This document shows positions 27,913 through 37,308 of a stretch of DNA of 64,000 bases, piece after piece. The stretch is from Microbacterium barkeri (GTDB taxonomy: Bacteria; Actinomycetota; Actinomycetes; Actinomycetales; Microbacteriaceae): assembly GCF_027921765.1 (NCBI RefSeq), contig NZ_BSEJ01000009.1:62001-126000 (forward strand). Direction: 5' to 3'. Numbering within the stretch: the first letter of the stretch is position 1; each line of letters begins with the position of its first letter. The notes beneath the pieces are model-generated. The model was not told where the DNA came from. It saw only the letters and a program-made list of their open reading frames with translations, and did no database searches. The position numbers were made by a program, and so were the translations under genes.

Positions 27913-29868
27913 TCAGCGCCGGCGGCTGTTGCCGAACAGACCCCGGATCACGCTGTTCACGAGCGTCGTCGCCGCCGATCCGATGACGCGCTCGACCACG
28001 CGGTCGCTGCTCGACCGCGTGGTGCGCCGCGTCGTCGTGCGGCTCTTGGTCGACTTCAGCAGGCGGTCGTACTCCTGCTGCGCCTTCTTCTCGATCGCGG
28101 CCTTCTGCTTCTCGTACTCGGCGTCGGCCTTCGCCTTCTCGAGTGCCTTCTCCTCGGCCTCCGCGGCCTCGGCGGCGGCGTTCATCTTCGCCGTGAGCAT
28201 CTCGTACGCGGATTCGCGATCGACGGGCTCCCCGTACTTGGGCAGGAGCGTCGACGACGCGACAGCCTGCTCCACGACAGCGGCGGGCGACGCGTCCATG
28301 AGCCCCTGCGGTGCGCGCACGCGCGTCCACGCGACGGGCGTGGGCGCACCCTTCTCGCTCATGACGGTGACGATCGCCTCTCCGGTGCCGAGCTCCTGCA
28401 GCACCCGCTCGAGGTCGTAGCCCGACTTCGGATACGTCCCGACCGTCGAGCGGAGCGCCTTCGCGTCATCCGGCGTGAAGGCGCGCAGCTGGTGCTGCAC
28501 GCGGGAGCCGAGCTGCGCGAGCACGTCGCCATCGACATCCTTCGGGGTCTGCGTGACGAAGAAGACGCCGACGCCCTTCGAGCGGATGAGCCGCACCGTC
28601 TGCGTGATCGCCGCGAGGAAGTCCTTCGACGCGTTCTTGAAGAGCAGGTGCGCCTCGTCGAAGAAGAACACGAGCTTGGGCTTGTCGACGTCGCCGACCT
28701 CGGGCAGCAGCTCGAAGAGCTCGGCGAGGAGGTACATGAGGAACGTCGAGAACAGCTCCGGTCGATCGGCGACCCCCGGCACCTCGAGCAGGGAGACGAT
28801 GCCGCGGCCATCCTCGGCCGTCCGCAGGAAGTCCTGCACATCGAACTCGGGCTCTCCGAAGAAGACGTCGGCGCCGCCCTCGGCGAACGTGATGAGCTCG
28901 CGCAGGATGACGCCGGCGGTCGCCGACGACAAGCCGCCCAGCCCCTTGAGCTCGGCCTTGCCCTCGTCGCTCGTGAGGTACTGCAGCACCGCGCGGAGGT
29001 CGGCGAGATCGACGAGCGGCAGGCCCTTCTCGTCGGCGTAGTGGAAGACGAGCCCGAGGCTCGACTCCTGCGTGTCGTTGAGACCGAGCACCTTCGACAG
29101 CAGGAGCGGCCCGAAGCCGGTCACCGTCGCGCGCACGGGCACGCCCGTGCCGATCCCGCCGAGTGCGAAGTACTCGACCGCCGCCGCCTCGGGCTTCCAG
29201 TCCTGGCCGATGCCCTTCGTGCGGGCGAGAAGCTTGTCACTCGGCTCCCCCGGCGTCGCCATGCCCGTGAGGTCGCCCTTGATGTCGGCCGCGAACACGG
29301 GCACGCCCTTCGCGGCGAGCTGCTCCGCGAGCCCCTGCAGAGTGCGGGTCTTGCCCGTTCCGGTCGCTCCGGCGACGAGGCCGTGCCGGTTGAGCATCGC
29401 GAGCGGGATCCGGATCTGCGCGTCGGCGAGCGGCTCCCCGTTCACGAGCGCGCCGATGTCGAGCGTCTCCCCCTCGAAGGCGTAGCCGTCGACGATGCGC
29501 TGCACGTCGCCCGCGTCGAGCGGCCCGTCAGACGCCGCGGGCTTCGCGGATTCCGCGGATGGCTCGGGCTCCGCGGACGGCTCGGGCTCGGCGGATGGCT
29601 CGGGCTCGGGTTCCGCGGATGGCTCGGGCTCCGCGGATGGCTCGGGCTCGGGCTCCGCAGATGGCTCGTCCGCGGCGGGCGGGTCGGCATCGTCCTCGGC
29701 GGCCGGCTCGGCGCCATCCGCCCCTCCGGCACGTGCCGCGGCGGCCTCTGCGGCGGCGAGCTTCGCGCGGGCCTCCGCGGCCTTGAGAGCGGCTTCGGCG
29801 GCCGCGGCCTCCGCGCGCAGTCTCTCGAGTTCGGCGGCAGCGGCGTCAGGAGCGTTCTCGGGGCTCAT
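27913..29868 (-). CDS. HerA-like (DUF853) ATPase with N-terminal coiled coil and EPSAEPEP repeats
   Basis: 651 residues from ATG 29868 (MSPENAPDAA), chosen over GTG 29874 because TAGGCT lies exactly 6 nt upstream. Residues about 10-50 form an Ala/Glu coiled coil, then an acidic Pro-rich repeat (EPSAEPEP, about 66-110). The ATPase core has GLVAGATGTGKTRTLQGLAE (Walker A), FAADIKGDLTGMA and KLVFFFDEAHLLF (Walker B), then FFVTQTPKDVDGDVLAQLGS, all DUF853 features. The C-terminus is a basic coiled coil. The cellular role of this widespread family is unclear. No NurA or defence partner is near. Confidence 0.9.
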   Translation of the reverse strand: MSPENAPDAAAAELERLRAEAAAAEAALKAAEARAKLAAAEAAAARAGGADGAEPAAEDDADPPAADEPSAEPEPEPSAEPEPSAEPEPEPSAEPEPSAEPEPSAESAKPAASDGPLDAGDVQRIVDGYAFEGETLDIGALVNGEPLADAQIRIPLAMLNRHGLVAGATGTGKTRTLQGLAEQLAAKGVPVFAADIKGDLTGMATPGEPSDKLLARTKGIGQDWKPEAAAVEYFALGGIGTGVPVRATVTGFGPLLLSKVLGLNDTQESSLGLVFHYADEKGLPLVDLADLRAVLQYLTSDEGKAELKGLGGLSSATAGVILRELITFAEGGADVFFGEPEFDVQDFLRTAEDGRGIVSLLEVPGVADRPELFSTFLMYLLAELFELLPEVGDVDKPKLVFFFDEAHLLFKNASKDFLAAITQTVRLIRSKGVGVFFVTQTPKDVDGDVLAQLGSRVQHQLRAFTPDDAKALRSTVGTYPKSGYDLERVLQELGTGEAIVTVMSEKGAPTPVAWTRVRAPQGLMDASPAAVVEQAVASSTLLPKYGEPVDRESAYEMLTAKMNAAAEAAEAEEKALEKAKADAEYEKQKAAIEKKAQQEYDRLLKSTKSRTTTRRTTRSSSDRVVERVIGSAATTLVNSVIRGLFGNSRRR

Positions 29869-29901
29869 GGCCACAGCCTAGCCAGCGCGGGTCGCCCGAC
29901 G

Positions 29902-30003
29902 CGGGACACGACGCAGGAACTCCCCGGGCCCGGCGCGCGCTCACCCCCAGGGTCGCGCGGGCAGCAGGCTCCGCCTCCGACCGGACTCCTGCGCTGTGTC
30001 CCG
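29902..30003. repeat. 102-bp element with terminal inverted repeats, copy 2
   Basis: Left end CGGGACACGACGCAGGAACT; right end, reverse-complemented, CGGGACACAGCGCAGGAGTC. Exactly the length of the copy at 931-1032, with related ends but an unrelated-looking interior. It fills the gap between the HerA-like gene and the PAP2 gene, and its right end abuts the PAP2 stop. Confidence 0.78.
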
Positions 30004-30005
30004 CC

Positions 30006-30662
30006 CTACGACCGGGCGAGCCTCTCCGACTGCTCCCGCCGCTCGGCGATGCGGTCGCGATCTCGCAGGAGACGCGCGTTCAGCAGCGCGGCGACGATCA
30101 GCGCGGCCCCGGCCCCGACGAGCGCGCCGCCCGCGGTGTCGCTCGCCCAGTGCGCCGAGAGATACGTGCGCGCGAACGCCATCGAGAGCGTCCAGATCAC
30201 CGCGACCGTGGCCATCCACCATCGCGGGAAGAGCACCCACAGGGCGAACACGACCGTGGCGGCATTGGCCACATGCCCCGACGGGAATGAGCCGTGGTCG
30301 ACGACGACGAGGATGTCCTCGGGGCGCTGCCGCGAGTAGAGCTGCTTGAGCAGCTGCACGAACCCCGCGCTGGCAGCCGTCGCGACGAGGAAGTACAGGG
30401 CGCCCCAGCGGTGGCGCGTCGCGAGGAGGAAGGCCCCGATCCCGAGCGGGAAGACGAGGATGGCCCACCACCCTCCGCCGATCCGGTCGAGGAGGAGCGA
30501 GAACCACAGGCGGACGCCCGCATCGGCCTCAGGCAGCACGCCTGCCCACCACGTGTCGATCGGGAAGGGATCGCGGTGCAGCACCGTGGCCCAGCCGAGC
30601 AGCGCGGCCGCCGCGATGAGCCCGATCCCCCACCACAGCATGGCCCGACGCGACATCCCCAT
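30006..30662 (-). CDS. PAP2-family membrane phosphatase
   Basis: 218 residues with about five or six membrane helices. All three phosphatase signature motifs are present: KQLYSRQRP, SFPSGHVANA and ARTYLSAHWASD. The family dephosphorylates undecaprenyl pyrophosphate, phosphatidate or related lipids at the outer face of the membrane. Start ATG 30662 has CAGAAT 6 nt upstream. The C-terminal tail is basic and charged (DRDRIAERREQSERLA). Confidence 0.92.
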   Translation of the reverse strand: MGMSRRAMLWWGIGLIAAAALLGWATVLHRDPFPIDTWWAGVLPEADAGVRLWFSLLLDRIGGGWWAILVFPLGIGAFLLATRHRWGALYFLVATAASAGFVQLLKQLYSRQRPEDILVVVDHGSFPSGHVANAATVVFALWVLFPRWWMATVAVIWTLSMAFARTYLSAHWASDTAGGALVGAGAALIVAALLNARLLRDRDRIAERREQSERLARS

Positions 30663-30708
30663 CGCCCCATTCTGCCCACGCCCGCGCCGTTCGGGCGCAG
30701 GCGTGCGG

Positions 30709-32085
30709 TCAGTCGGCGAGCAGGCCGAGCGAGCGCGGGCGGACGACGAGCCAGAGCGAGAGGACGGCGATGGCCGAGCAGCCGAGCATCACCGACGCCA
30801 TCGTGGTGCCCGTGATGCCCGAGGCCGCCGAGATCACGCCGACGAGCGGCGAGATGACGCCCGCGATCCCGTTGTTCGTCGCGCCGAGCACCGACGCCGC
30901 CGTGCCGGCCGCCTCGGGGTGCCGGTCGAGCGCGAGCACCTGCGCGCAGGGGAAGGTGAAGCCGCACGTCGTCATGAAGACGAACAGCGGGATCACGACG
31001 CCCCACACGCCGAGCCCGAGCTGGTCGCCGACGATGATGCCGGCGGAGGCGAGCACGAGCACGGCGGTCGCGTACGCGAGCACCCACTGCGGCCCGAACC
31101 GCGCCGCGAGACGGGCCGCGACCTGGTTGCCGATCACGAGGCCGACCGAGTTCGACGCGAAGAGCAGACCGTACTGCACCTCGGTGAAGCCGTACGACTG
31201 CTGGAACAGGAAGGACGACGCCGACAGGTACGAGAAGAGGCCCGAGAACGTCATCGCTCCGATCACGAGCACGCCCAGGTACACACGATCGGTGAGCACG
31301 ACGCGATAGCGGTGCCACACGGACACCGTCTCGTGCGAGATGCGGTCGGAGGCGGGGCGGGTCTCGGGCAGCGCGAAGTTCGCGCACAGGAGCATCACCG
31401 TGCCGTACGCGGCGAGCACGAGGAAGATCCCGTGCCAGGGCATGACCGTGAGCAGCGCTGAGCCGATGAGCGGCGCCACGACGGGCGCGACCCCCGTCAC
31501 GAGCGCGAGCCGCGACAGCATGATGACGAGGCGGCGCCCGCCGAACAGGTCGCGCACCATAGCCATCGCGACCACGCCGCCCGCCGCCGCGCCCATCCCC
31601 ATCAGCACGCGCGCGGCGCCGAGCAGCTCGAGCGTGGGCGCGAAGGCCGCCGCGAGGCTCGAGAGCACGTGCAGCGCGGTCACGATGAGGAGCGGCACCC
31701 GCCGGCCGAACTTGTCGCTCAGCGGGCCCACGACGAGCTGGCCGAGCGCGAAGCCGATCATGGTGCCCGTGAGCGTGAGCTGGATGGCCGCGCTCGTCGT
31801 CTCGAAATCGCGCTCGAGCAGGGGGAACGCGGGCAGGTAGAGGTCGATCGTGAACGGGCCGAGCGCCGTCAGCGCGCCGAGCAGGAGGACGTACGCGAGG
31901 CGCCGGCCGCTCGAGAGCGCGTCACCGCGATGCGTGCGCGGCATCTCCCCCGCTGCCGCGCGCGCGGCGTCGGGCAGCGGAATCGTCCCCGTGGGCACCG
32001 GGATGAGGCCCGTGGCGGTGGGGATGCTGCCCGTGTGCGGGTGGTGCCCGTGCTCGTCGCGCGGGGAACGGTCTTCGTGAGTCAT
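30709..32085 (-). CDS. Bcr/CflA-type multidrug efflux MFS transporter
   Basis: 458 residues, 12 helices from about residue 62. Family markers: GPFTIDLYLPAFPLLERDF, VGPLSDKFGRRVPLL, ARVLMGMGAAAGGVVAMAMV and RDLFGG. The first 60 residues are a soluble, His-rich and Pro/Thr-rich extension (HGHHPHTG, then repeated TGxIP units); a Met at residue 48 is an alternative start. Proton-driven export of drugs or sulfonamides is typical of the family. Confidence 0.9.
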   Translation of the reverse strand: MTHEDRSPRDEHGHHPHTGSIPTATGLIPVPTGTIPLPDAARAAAGEMPRTHRGDALSSGRRLAYVLLLGALTALGPFTIDLYLPAFPLLERDFETTSAAIQLTLTGTMIGFALGQLVVGPLSDKFGRRVPLLIVTALHVLSSLAAAFAPTLELLGAARVLMGMGAAAGGVVAMAMVRDLFGGRRLVIMLSRLALVTGVAPVVAPLIGSALLTVMPWHGIFLVLAAYGTVMLLCANFALPETRPASDRISHETVSVWHRYRVVLTDRVYLGVLVIGAMTFSGLFSYLSASSFLFQQSYGFTEVQYGLLFASNSVGLVIGNQVAARLAARFGPQWVLAYATAVLVLASAGIIVGDQLGLGVWGVVIPLFVFMTTCGFTFPCAQVLALDRHPEAAGTAASVLGATNNGIAGVISPLVGVISAASGITGTTMASVMLGCSAIAVLSLWLVVRPRSLGLLAD

Positions 32086-32277
32086 CGTGAGCGTCGCTGC
32101 TTTCGCGGACGAGGTGTGCGGAGAAAGAAAGAAGTCCCAGACGACGCCCGGAGGATCCGCGCGAAGGGGACGCCCTCAATCCTAGGGTCGAGGGGGACCG
32201 GCAGCGCAAGGCGGAAGCCCAGGTTCCCGGCCCGATTCTCCCAGCGGCGCGCGCATTCAGCCGCATAGGATCGGAGC

Positions 32278-32991
32278 GTGTCGACGCAGAAGCGCCCCCA
32301 GAAGTCCAGCGGCAACCCCGCCCGCCAGGCCGAGATCGAGCAGACGGTCAAGCAGCAGCGCGAGGCCCGGCGTCAGGAGAAGCTCGCCGAGTACCAGCGG
32401 CAGCTCAAGAAGCGCCAGCGCGGGAAGCTCGTCTGGTGGACGGTCGGGACGGTCGCGGCGGTGGCCGTGATCGGGGCGATCGTCGCGTCGTTCGTCTTCA
32501 CGCCGCGTCCGAATGTCGCCGAGTACGGCATCGGCGGCGACGGGGCGGAGATCGAGGGGGTCGAGACCTTCTCCAACACGAACACGCACGTCGAGGGCAC
32601 CGTCGAGTACGAGCAGACCCCTCCCGCGGGCGGCCCGCACAACGTGTACTGGCTGAACTGCGGCGTCTACAGCGAACCGCAGCAGAACGAGAACGCGGTG
32701 CACTCCCTCGAGCACGGCGCGGTCTGGGTCACGTACGACCCCGAGCTCGTGAGCGGAGAGGAGCTCGAGACCCTCAAGGGCTACCTGCCGTCGAGCTACG
32801 CGATCCTCTCGCCGTACCCCGACCTCGGGACGCCGGTCGCCGTGAGCGCCTGGAACGCGCAGCTCAAGGTCGACTCGGTCGACGACGAGCGCATCGCGGA
32901 GTTCTTCGAGGAGTACTGGCGCAACCAGAACGTGCCGGAGCCGGGCGCCGCGTGCACCGGCGCCATCGACGGCCCCGGCAAGCTCAGCTGA
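32278..32991 (+). CDS. DUF3105 membrane-anchored protein
   Basis: 237 residues from GTG 32278, with TAGGAT exactly 6 nt upstream (leaderless). The basic, coiled-coil N-terminus (QREARRQEKLAEYQRQLKKR) is followed by one membrane helix (about 52-74) and an extracellular domain with TPPAGGPHNVYWLNCGVY and HSLEHGAVWVTYDP, the DUF3105 signature with conserved Cys and His. Its function is unknown. It forms a two-gene unit with the DUF305 protein 2 bp downstream. Confidence 0.9.
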   Translation: MSTQKRPQKSSGNPARQAEIEQTVKQQREARRQEKLAEYQRQLKKRQRGKLVWWTVGTVAAVAVIGAIVASFVFTPRPNVAEYGIGGDGAEIEGVETFSNTNTHVEGTVEYEQTPPAGGPHNVYWLNCGVYSEPQQNENAVHSLEHGAVWVTYDPELVSGEELETLKGYLPSSYAILSPYPDLGTPVAVSAWNAQLKVDSVDDERIAEFFEEYWRNQNVPEPGAACTGAIDGPGKLS

Positions 32992-32993
32992 GC

Positions 32994-33668
32994 ATGACGG
33001 AGTCCGACCGCCCGACGGCGCGCACGGGCATCCCCTGGCCGCTCGCGGTGATCGCGGTCGTGCTCGTGGCGGGCCTCGCGTTCGCGATCGGCCGCTTCAC
33101 GACGTTCGACGACCTCTCCGACGCGACCGGCTCGGGCGGCGGGCCGAACGCCGCGGACGCCGGCTTCGCGCGCGACATGCAGGTGCATCATGCCCAGGCC
33201 GTCGAGATGGCGATGATCGAGTACCGCGCGACCGACGACGACGAGCTCCGCGCCCTCGCGTACGACATCGCGACGGCTCAGGCGGCGCAGCGCGGCGAGA
33301 TGTACGGATGGCTCGTGGCGTGGGGCCTGCCCCAGGCGGGCGACCCGCTCATGTCGTGGATGTCGGGAACCGGACACGACCACGGCGCGAGCGCGACGGC
33401 ATCCGCCGAGGAGCTCGAAGCGGCGATGGGGATGGCCACGGCCGAGGAGATCGACCGGCTCGCCTCGCTCGAGGGCTCGGCTCGGGACTGCCTCTTCCTC
33501 GAGCTCATGATCCGTCACCACGCAGGCGCGATCGAGATGACGGACGCCGTCGTGGAGCTCGGCAGCGACGAGCGCGTGATCCAGACCGCGCGCAGCATGG
33601 GCCAGGGCCAGACGGCAGAGATCGCGGCCATGCAGTCGATCCAGACGCGCCTCGGCTGCACCGGCTGA
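32994..33668 (+). CDS. DUF305 family exported protein
   Basis: 224 residues. One N-terminal membrane anchor (about 15-35), then two ferritin-like DUF305 repeats with His/Met motifs: RDMQVHHAQAVEMAM and ELMIRHHAGAIEMTD. These pairs are thought to bind metal, possibly copper. ATG 32994 follows the DUF3105 stop by 2 bp, implying coupling. Confidence 0.9.
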   Translation: MTESDRPTARTGIPWPLAVIAVVLVAGLAFAIGRFTTFDDLSDATGSGGGPNAADAGFARDMQVHHAQAVEMAMIEYRATDDDELRALAYDIATAQAAQRGEMYGWLVAWGLPQAGDPLMSWMSGTGHDHGASATASAEELEAAMGMATAEEIDRLASLEGSARDCLFLELMIRHHAGAIEMTDAVVELGSDERVIQTARSMGQGQTAEIAAMQSIQTRLGCTG

Positions 33669-33678
33669 GCGTCGCACC

Positions 33679-33720
33679 GCATGACGAAGGGCCCGCCGGA
33701 CGGCGGGCCCTTCGTCATGC
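33679..33720. terminator. Bidirectional hairpin terminator
   Basis: 19-bp perfect stem GCATGACGAAGGGCCCGCC paired across a 4-nt loop, between the convergent DUF305 gene and sugar permease. Confidence 0.85.
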
Positions 33721-33723
33721 GGG

Positions 33724-34659
33724 TCACCCCTTCGCCGAGCCCGCCAGCAGGCCCCGGACGAAGTAGCGCTGCAGGAACAGGAACACCAGCAGCGGCACGA
33801 TGATCGCGATGAACGCGCCGGCGGTGAGCAGGTGCCAGTCCTGACCGCGCGACCCGGTCATCTGCGCGAGCAGCTTCGTGATCGGCGCCACGTTGCCGTC
33901 CGCGAAGATCAAGGCCACGAGCAGGTCGTTCCAGACCCACAGGAACTGGAAGATCGCGAACGACGCGATCGCCGGCATGCTCAGCGGGAGCACGATGCGG
34001 AAGAAGATCTGCCCGTGCCCCGCACCGTCCACGCGGGCCGCCTCGATGACATCCGCCGGGATCTGCGCGATGAAGTTGTGCAGCAGGAAGATCGCGAGCG
34101 GCAGGCCGAAGATCGTGTGCGCGATCCACACCTGCGCGTAGCCCGACGACCCCACCGCCTGGATGACCGGGACCCCGAACAGCTCTCCGCGTGAGAACAG
34201 CTGCAGGAGCGGGATGAAGGCCATCTGGATCGGGACGATCTGCAGCGCGAACACGAGCACGAACAGCAGGTTCTTGCCGCGGAAGTCCATCCAGGCGAAC
34301 CCGTACGCCGCGAGCGTCGCGATGATGAGCGGGATGATCGACGCCGGGAGCGTGATCGCGAAGGAGTTCACGAACGAGCCCAGCATCGTGAGGCCGCCCG
34401 TCGAGGTGTTCAGCGCCTCGACGTAGTTGTCGAACGTCCAGCCCCAGTTCTGGAAGACCGTCCACCATCCGGTCGTCTGGATCTCCACACGCGGACGGAA
34501 CGACGACACGAACACGCCGAACGTCGGGATGGTCCACAGCACCGCGATGACGAGCGCGGCAACCGTGGCCCACGGGTTCGTCAGGCGGCGCTTGGTGTCG
34601 CTCAGCGCGCGCTTCCTCGACGGCTTGCCCGCCGTCGTCACGAGCTCGGTCGCGGTCAT
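33724..34659 (-). CDS. Carbohydrate ABC transporter permease (AglG/MalG type)
   Basis: 311 residues, six membrane helices. The EAA loop that docks the ATPase is EAARVDGAGHGQIFFRIVLP. The length and the RGLLAGSAKG C-terminus are typical of CUT1 permeases. It is the last gene of a three-gene operon (binding protein, permease, permease), and its start touches the stop of the upstream permease. No ATPase gene is present, so a shared MsiK-type ATPase is likely. Confidence 0.93.
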   Translation of the reverse strand: MTATELVTTAGKPSRKRALSDTKRRLTNPWATVAALVIAVLWTIPTFGVFVSSFRPRVEIQTTGWWTVFQNWGWTFDNYVEALNTSTGGLTMLGSFVNSFAITLPASIIPLIIATLAAYGFAWMDFRGKNLLFVLVFALQIVPIQMAFIPLLQLFSRGELFGVPVIQAVGSSGYAQVWIAHTIFGLPLAIFLLHNFIAQIPADVIEAARVDGAGHGQIFFRIVLPLSMPAIASFAIFQFLWVWNDLLVALIFADGNVAPITKLLAQMTGSRGQDWHLLTAGAFIAIIVPLLVFLFLQRYFVRGLLAGSAKG

Positions 34660-35792
34660 CAGCGCACCTCCCTCTGTGCCTTGAGCTGTCGCGCGTTGTA
34701 GATGACCAGCGGGAGCACGAGCACGAACAGGATCACGGCGTACGCCGCGGACCGTCCGGCCTCGAAGCTGCGGAACTGCGAGTACATCTCGTTCGCGAGC
34801 ACCGAGGTGTTGTTCGCGCCCGCGGTCATCGTGCGGACGATGTCGAAGATCTTCATGGACGCGATCGCGATCGTCGTCAGGACCACGATCAGGGAGGGCC
34901 GGATGCCGGGCACCACGACGTTCATGAAGCGCTCGTACGCGTTGGCTCCGTCGAGCTCAGCCGCCTCGAGCTGCTCGGTCGGCACGCCCTTGATCGCGGC
35001 GGACAGCACGACCATCGCGAATCCGGTGTAGATCCACACGAACACGACGATGAGGAACAGCGTGTTCCAGGGCTCCACCTGGAGGAACGGGACAGGGCTG
35101 CCGCCGAACCAGACGATGATCTGGTTGACGAAGCCGATCTGCTCCGCGTCCGCGGGCCGAGCCGTGTACATGAAGCGCCAGATGATCGACGCACCGACGA
35201 ACGAGATCGCCATCGGCAGGAACACGAGGATCTTGTAGACCTTCTCCCCGCGCGTCTTGTCGATGAAGTACGCATAGACGAGGCCCACGACCGTCGACAC
35301 GATCGGGGCGATGAGCACCCAGACGATCGTGTTCACGATCGTGCGGATGCCCTGCGGCTGCGTGAAGATCCAGATGAAGTTGTCGAGTCCGATGAAGCGC
35401 GAGCCGCTCGCATTGAACATCGACTGCCCGAACGTCTGGATGACGGGGAAGACGAGGCCGACGAGCAGCAGGATCAGGGCGGGCGCGAGGAATCCGACGA
35501 GCTGGAACAGGTAGCCGGCTCCCTGCTTCGACCGGTAGTCGAGCCAGAAGAACAGCAGGCCGAGGACGCCGGCCGCGATGATCGCCCACCAGTAGGACTG
35601 GAGCATCCACATCACGGCCAGGGGCAAGAGCACGCACGCGGCGAGCCGGATGTACGTGTACACCCGGCCCGCGCGCGGCGCGATCTCGATGAAGAAGAGC
35701 AGGATGCCGACCGCGAGCAGGAACACCCCGATGATGATCGGGATCTCCAGCCACGGCGAGAGCGTGCTCAGCCAGTCGAGAAACGCTTTCAT
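34659..35792 (-). CDS. Carbohydrate ABC transporter permease (AglF/MalF type)
   Basis: 377 residues with extra N-terminal helices (three segments before about residue 90), as in alpha-glucoside AglF-like permeases. The EAA loop is EAAELDGANAYERFMNVVVP. It lies 9 bp after the binding-protein gene. Confidence 0.92.
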   Translation of the reverse strand: MKAFLDWLSTLSPWLEIPIIIGVFLLAVGILLFFIEIAPRAGRVYTYIRLAACVLLPLAVMWMLQSYWWAIIAAGVLGLLFFWLDYRSKQGAGYLFQLVGFLAPALILLLVGLVFPVIQTFGQSMFNASGSRFIGLDNFIWIFTQPQGIRTIVNTIVWVLIAPIVSTVVGLVYAYFIDKTRGEKVYKILVFLPMAISFVGASIIWRFMYTARPADAEQIGFVNQIIVWFGGSPVPFLQVEPWNTLFLIVVFVWIYTGFAMVVLSAAIKGVPTEQLEAAELDGANAYERFMNVVVPGIRPSLIVVLTTIAIASMKIFDIVRTMTAGANNTSVLANEMYSQFRSFEAGRSAAYAVILFVLVLPLVIYNARQLKAQREVR

Positions 35793-35801
35793 GTCCGGCC
35801 G

Positions 35802-37136
35802 TTACTCTTCCGGCCAGCCCGATTCGATCTGCTCCAGGACGTCGTCGGTCGAGGCGCCGTTCACCCAGTCGCGCATGCCCGTCCAGAACGTGCCGGCGCC
35901 GACTGCGGAGGGCATGAGGTCGGATCCGTCGAAGCGGAACGTCGTCTCCTCGTCCTGGAGGATCTCGATGGCCGCCTTGAGGATCGGGCTCTGCGCGTTC
36001 TCGGGGTCGAGCCCGTTGTTCGCGCTGATCACGCCGCCGAGCGAGACGCGGGAGTTCGCCCACTCGGGGCTCGACAGGTACTCCTGCACCTTGACGACGT
36101 TCTCGTCGTCGCTGAACGCGCCGACGATCTCGCCGCCGCCCGTGATCATCTGGCCGGCGCCCGCGTCGACCGGGGGCAGCATGAACGCCCAGACATCGCC
36201 ATCCTCGCCGACCTCGCCGCCGGCTTCGACGATGAAGCCGTCGAGGAACGACGCCTGGTGCGTCAGGAGGCAGTCGCCCGAGACGAGCGCGTTCGCCACG
36301 TCGCCGAAGGGCGTCGAGCCGATCGAGGCCACGTCGCCGAAGCCCGCGTTGACGTAGTCGGGGTTGAGGAGGATCTCGGCCGTCGCGTCGAAGGCCTCCT
36401 TGATCTGCGGGTCGGTGAAGGGGATCTCGTTCGCGACCCACTGGTCGTAGACGTCGGGGCCGGCCTGGCGCAGGACGAGGTCCTCGATCCAGTCGGTGCC
36501 CGGCCATCCGGTCGCGGCGTCGGACCCGAAGCCCGCGCACCACGGCGGCTCGCCCGTCTCGTCGCGGATCTGCTGCGTGAGGTCGAGCAGGCCCTGCCAG
36601 TCGGTCGGGACCTCCCAGCCGTGCTCCTCGAACACGCTGGGCTGGTACCAGATCCAGCCCTTCGCGTTCGCCATGAGGGGCGCGCCGTAGATCGTGCCGT
36701 CATGCGAGGCGTAGGTCTCCCAGTCCTCGGCCCAGTACTCGCGGAGGTTCGAGACGACGCCCTCGGGGGCCTCCATGAGGTAGCCGCGGCTCGCCATGTC
36801 GGACAGCAGGCCGGGCTGCGGGAAGATCGCGAGGTCGGGCGGGTTGCCGCCCTGCGCGCGAACGGCGATCTGCGCCTCGAACTCCTGCGAGCCCTCGTAC
36901 ACGATGTCGATGCCGCTCTCCTCCTCCCAGTCCGCCCAGGACTGCTCGAGGAGCTCCGCCTCCGCGTCGACGATCGTGCCGTAGACCGTGACCTGGGCGT
37001 CTCCGCCGTCGCCACCGCCCCCGTCTCCGCCGCCATCCGATGCTCCGGGGCCGCTCGTGCATCCCGCGAGAGCGAGACCGGCGATCCCCAGCCCGCTCGC
37101 CGCGAGGAGGATCCGCTTGCGTCCTGCAGTCTTCAT
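35802..37136 (-). CDS. Carbohydrate ABC transporter substrate-binding lipoprotein (AglE-like)
   Basis: 444 residues. A lipoprotein signal with lipobox LALAGC (about residues 21-26) is followed by a Gly/Asp/Ser-rich tether. Family 1 solute-binding features: WADWEEESGIDIVYEGS, GNPPDLAIFPQPGLLSDMA, KGWIWYQPSVFEEHGWEVP. The combination with AglF/AglG-like permeases suggests alpha-glucosides. AGGAG lies 6 nt before ATG 37136. No glycosidase or regulator gene adjoins it. Confidence 0.92.
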   Translation of the reverse strand: MKTAGRKRILLAASGLGIAGLALAGCTSGPGASDGGGDGGGGDGGDAQVTVYGTIVDAEAELLEQSWADWEEESGIDIVYEGSQEFEAQIAVRAQGGNPPDLAIFPQPGLLSDMASRGYLMEAPEGVVSNLREYWAEDWETYASHDGTIYGAPLMANAKGWIWYQPSVFEEHGWEVPTDWQGLLDLTQQIRDETGEPPWCAGFGSDAATGWPGTDWIEDLVLRQAGPDVYDQWVANEIPFTDPQIKEAFDATAEILLNPDYVNAGFGDVASIGSTPFGDVANALVSGDCLLTHQASFLDGFIVEAGGEVGEDGDVWAFMLPPVDAGAGQMITGGGEIVGAFSDDENVVKVQEYLSSPEWANSRVSLGGVISANNGLDPENAQSPILKAAIEILQDEETTFRFDGSDLMPSAVGAGTFWTGMRDWVNGASTDDVLEQIESGWPEE

Positions 37137-37198
37137 CGTCTGCTCCTATCTCGAGCATCTTCTCTGTGGAAAGGCTGTGCTCTCCAAGCTAGGAGCCA

Positions 37199-37213
37199 TA
37201 GGAGCGCTTCCAC
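37199..37213. promoter_or_regulatory. Candidate LacI-family operator upstream of the sugar ABC operon
   Basis: TAGGAGCGCTTCCAC contains the imperfect palindrome GGAGCGCTTCC, centred on the CG typical of LacI/CebR-type operators. On the minus strand it lies in the spacer between TTGTGG and TAGCTT (18 nt apart), a plausible promoter of the binding-protein gene. Confidence 0.55.
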
Positions 37214-37254
37214 AATCACTTGACAGTCACGGACCCGTAACGTCCGCAGACGCA

Positions 37255-37285
37255 CGAAGGCCCCGGGACGAACCCGGGGCCTTCG
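37255..37285 (-). terminator. Hairpin terminator after rplL
   Basis: CGAAGGCCCCGGG / CCCGGGGCCTTCG perfect 13-bp stem, 5-nt loop. Confidence 0.85.
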
Positions 37286-37308
37286 CGAAGAAGCTTCGAG
37301 AAGAAGAC

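Noticed and set aside
29559..29670. Tandem DNA repeat inside the HerA-like gene as a separate element
   Set aside because: It is the in-frame EPSAEPEP protein repeat; the DNA periodicity follows the codons.
27913..29868. HerA-NurA or other anti-phage defence module
   Set aside because: The DUF853 ATPase lacks NurA, SIR2 or nuclease partners; neighbours are a hypothetical gene, PAP2 and an efflux pump.
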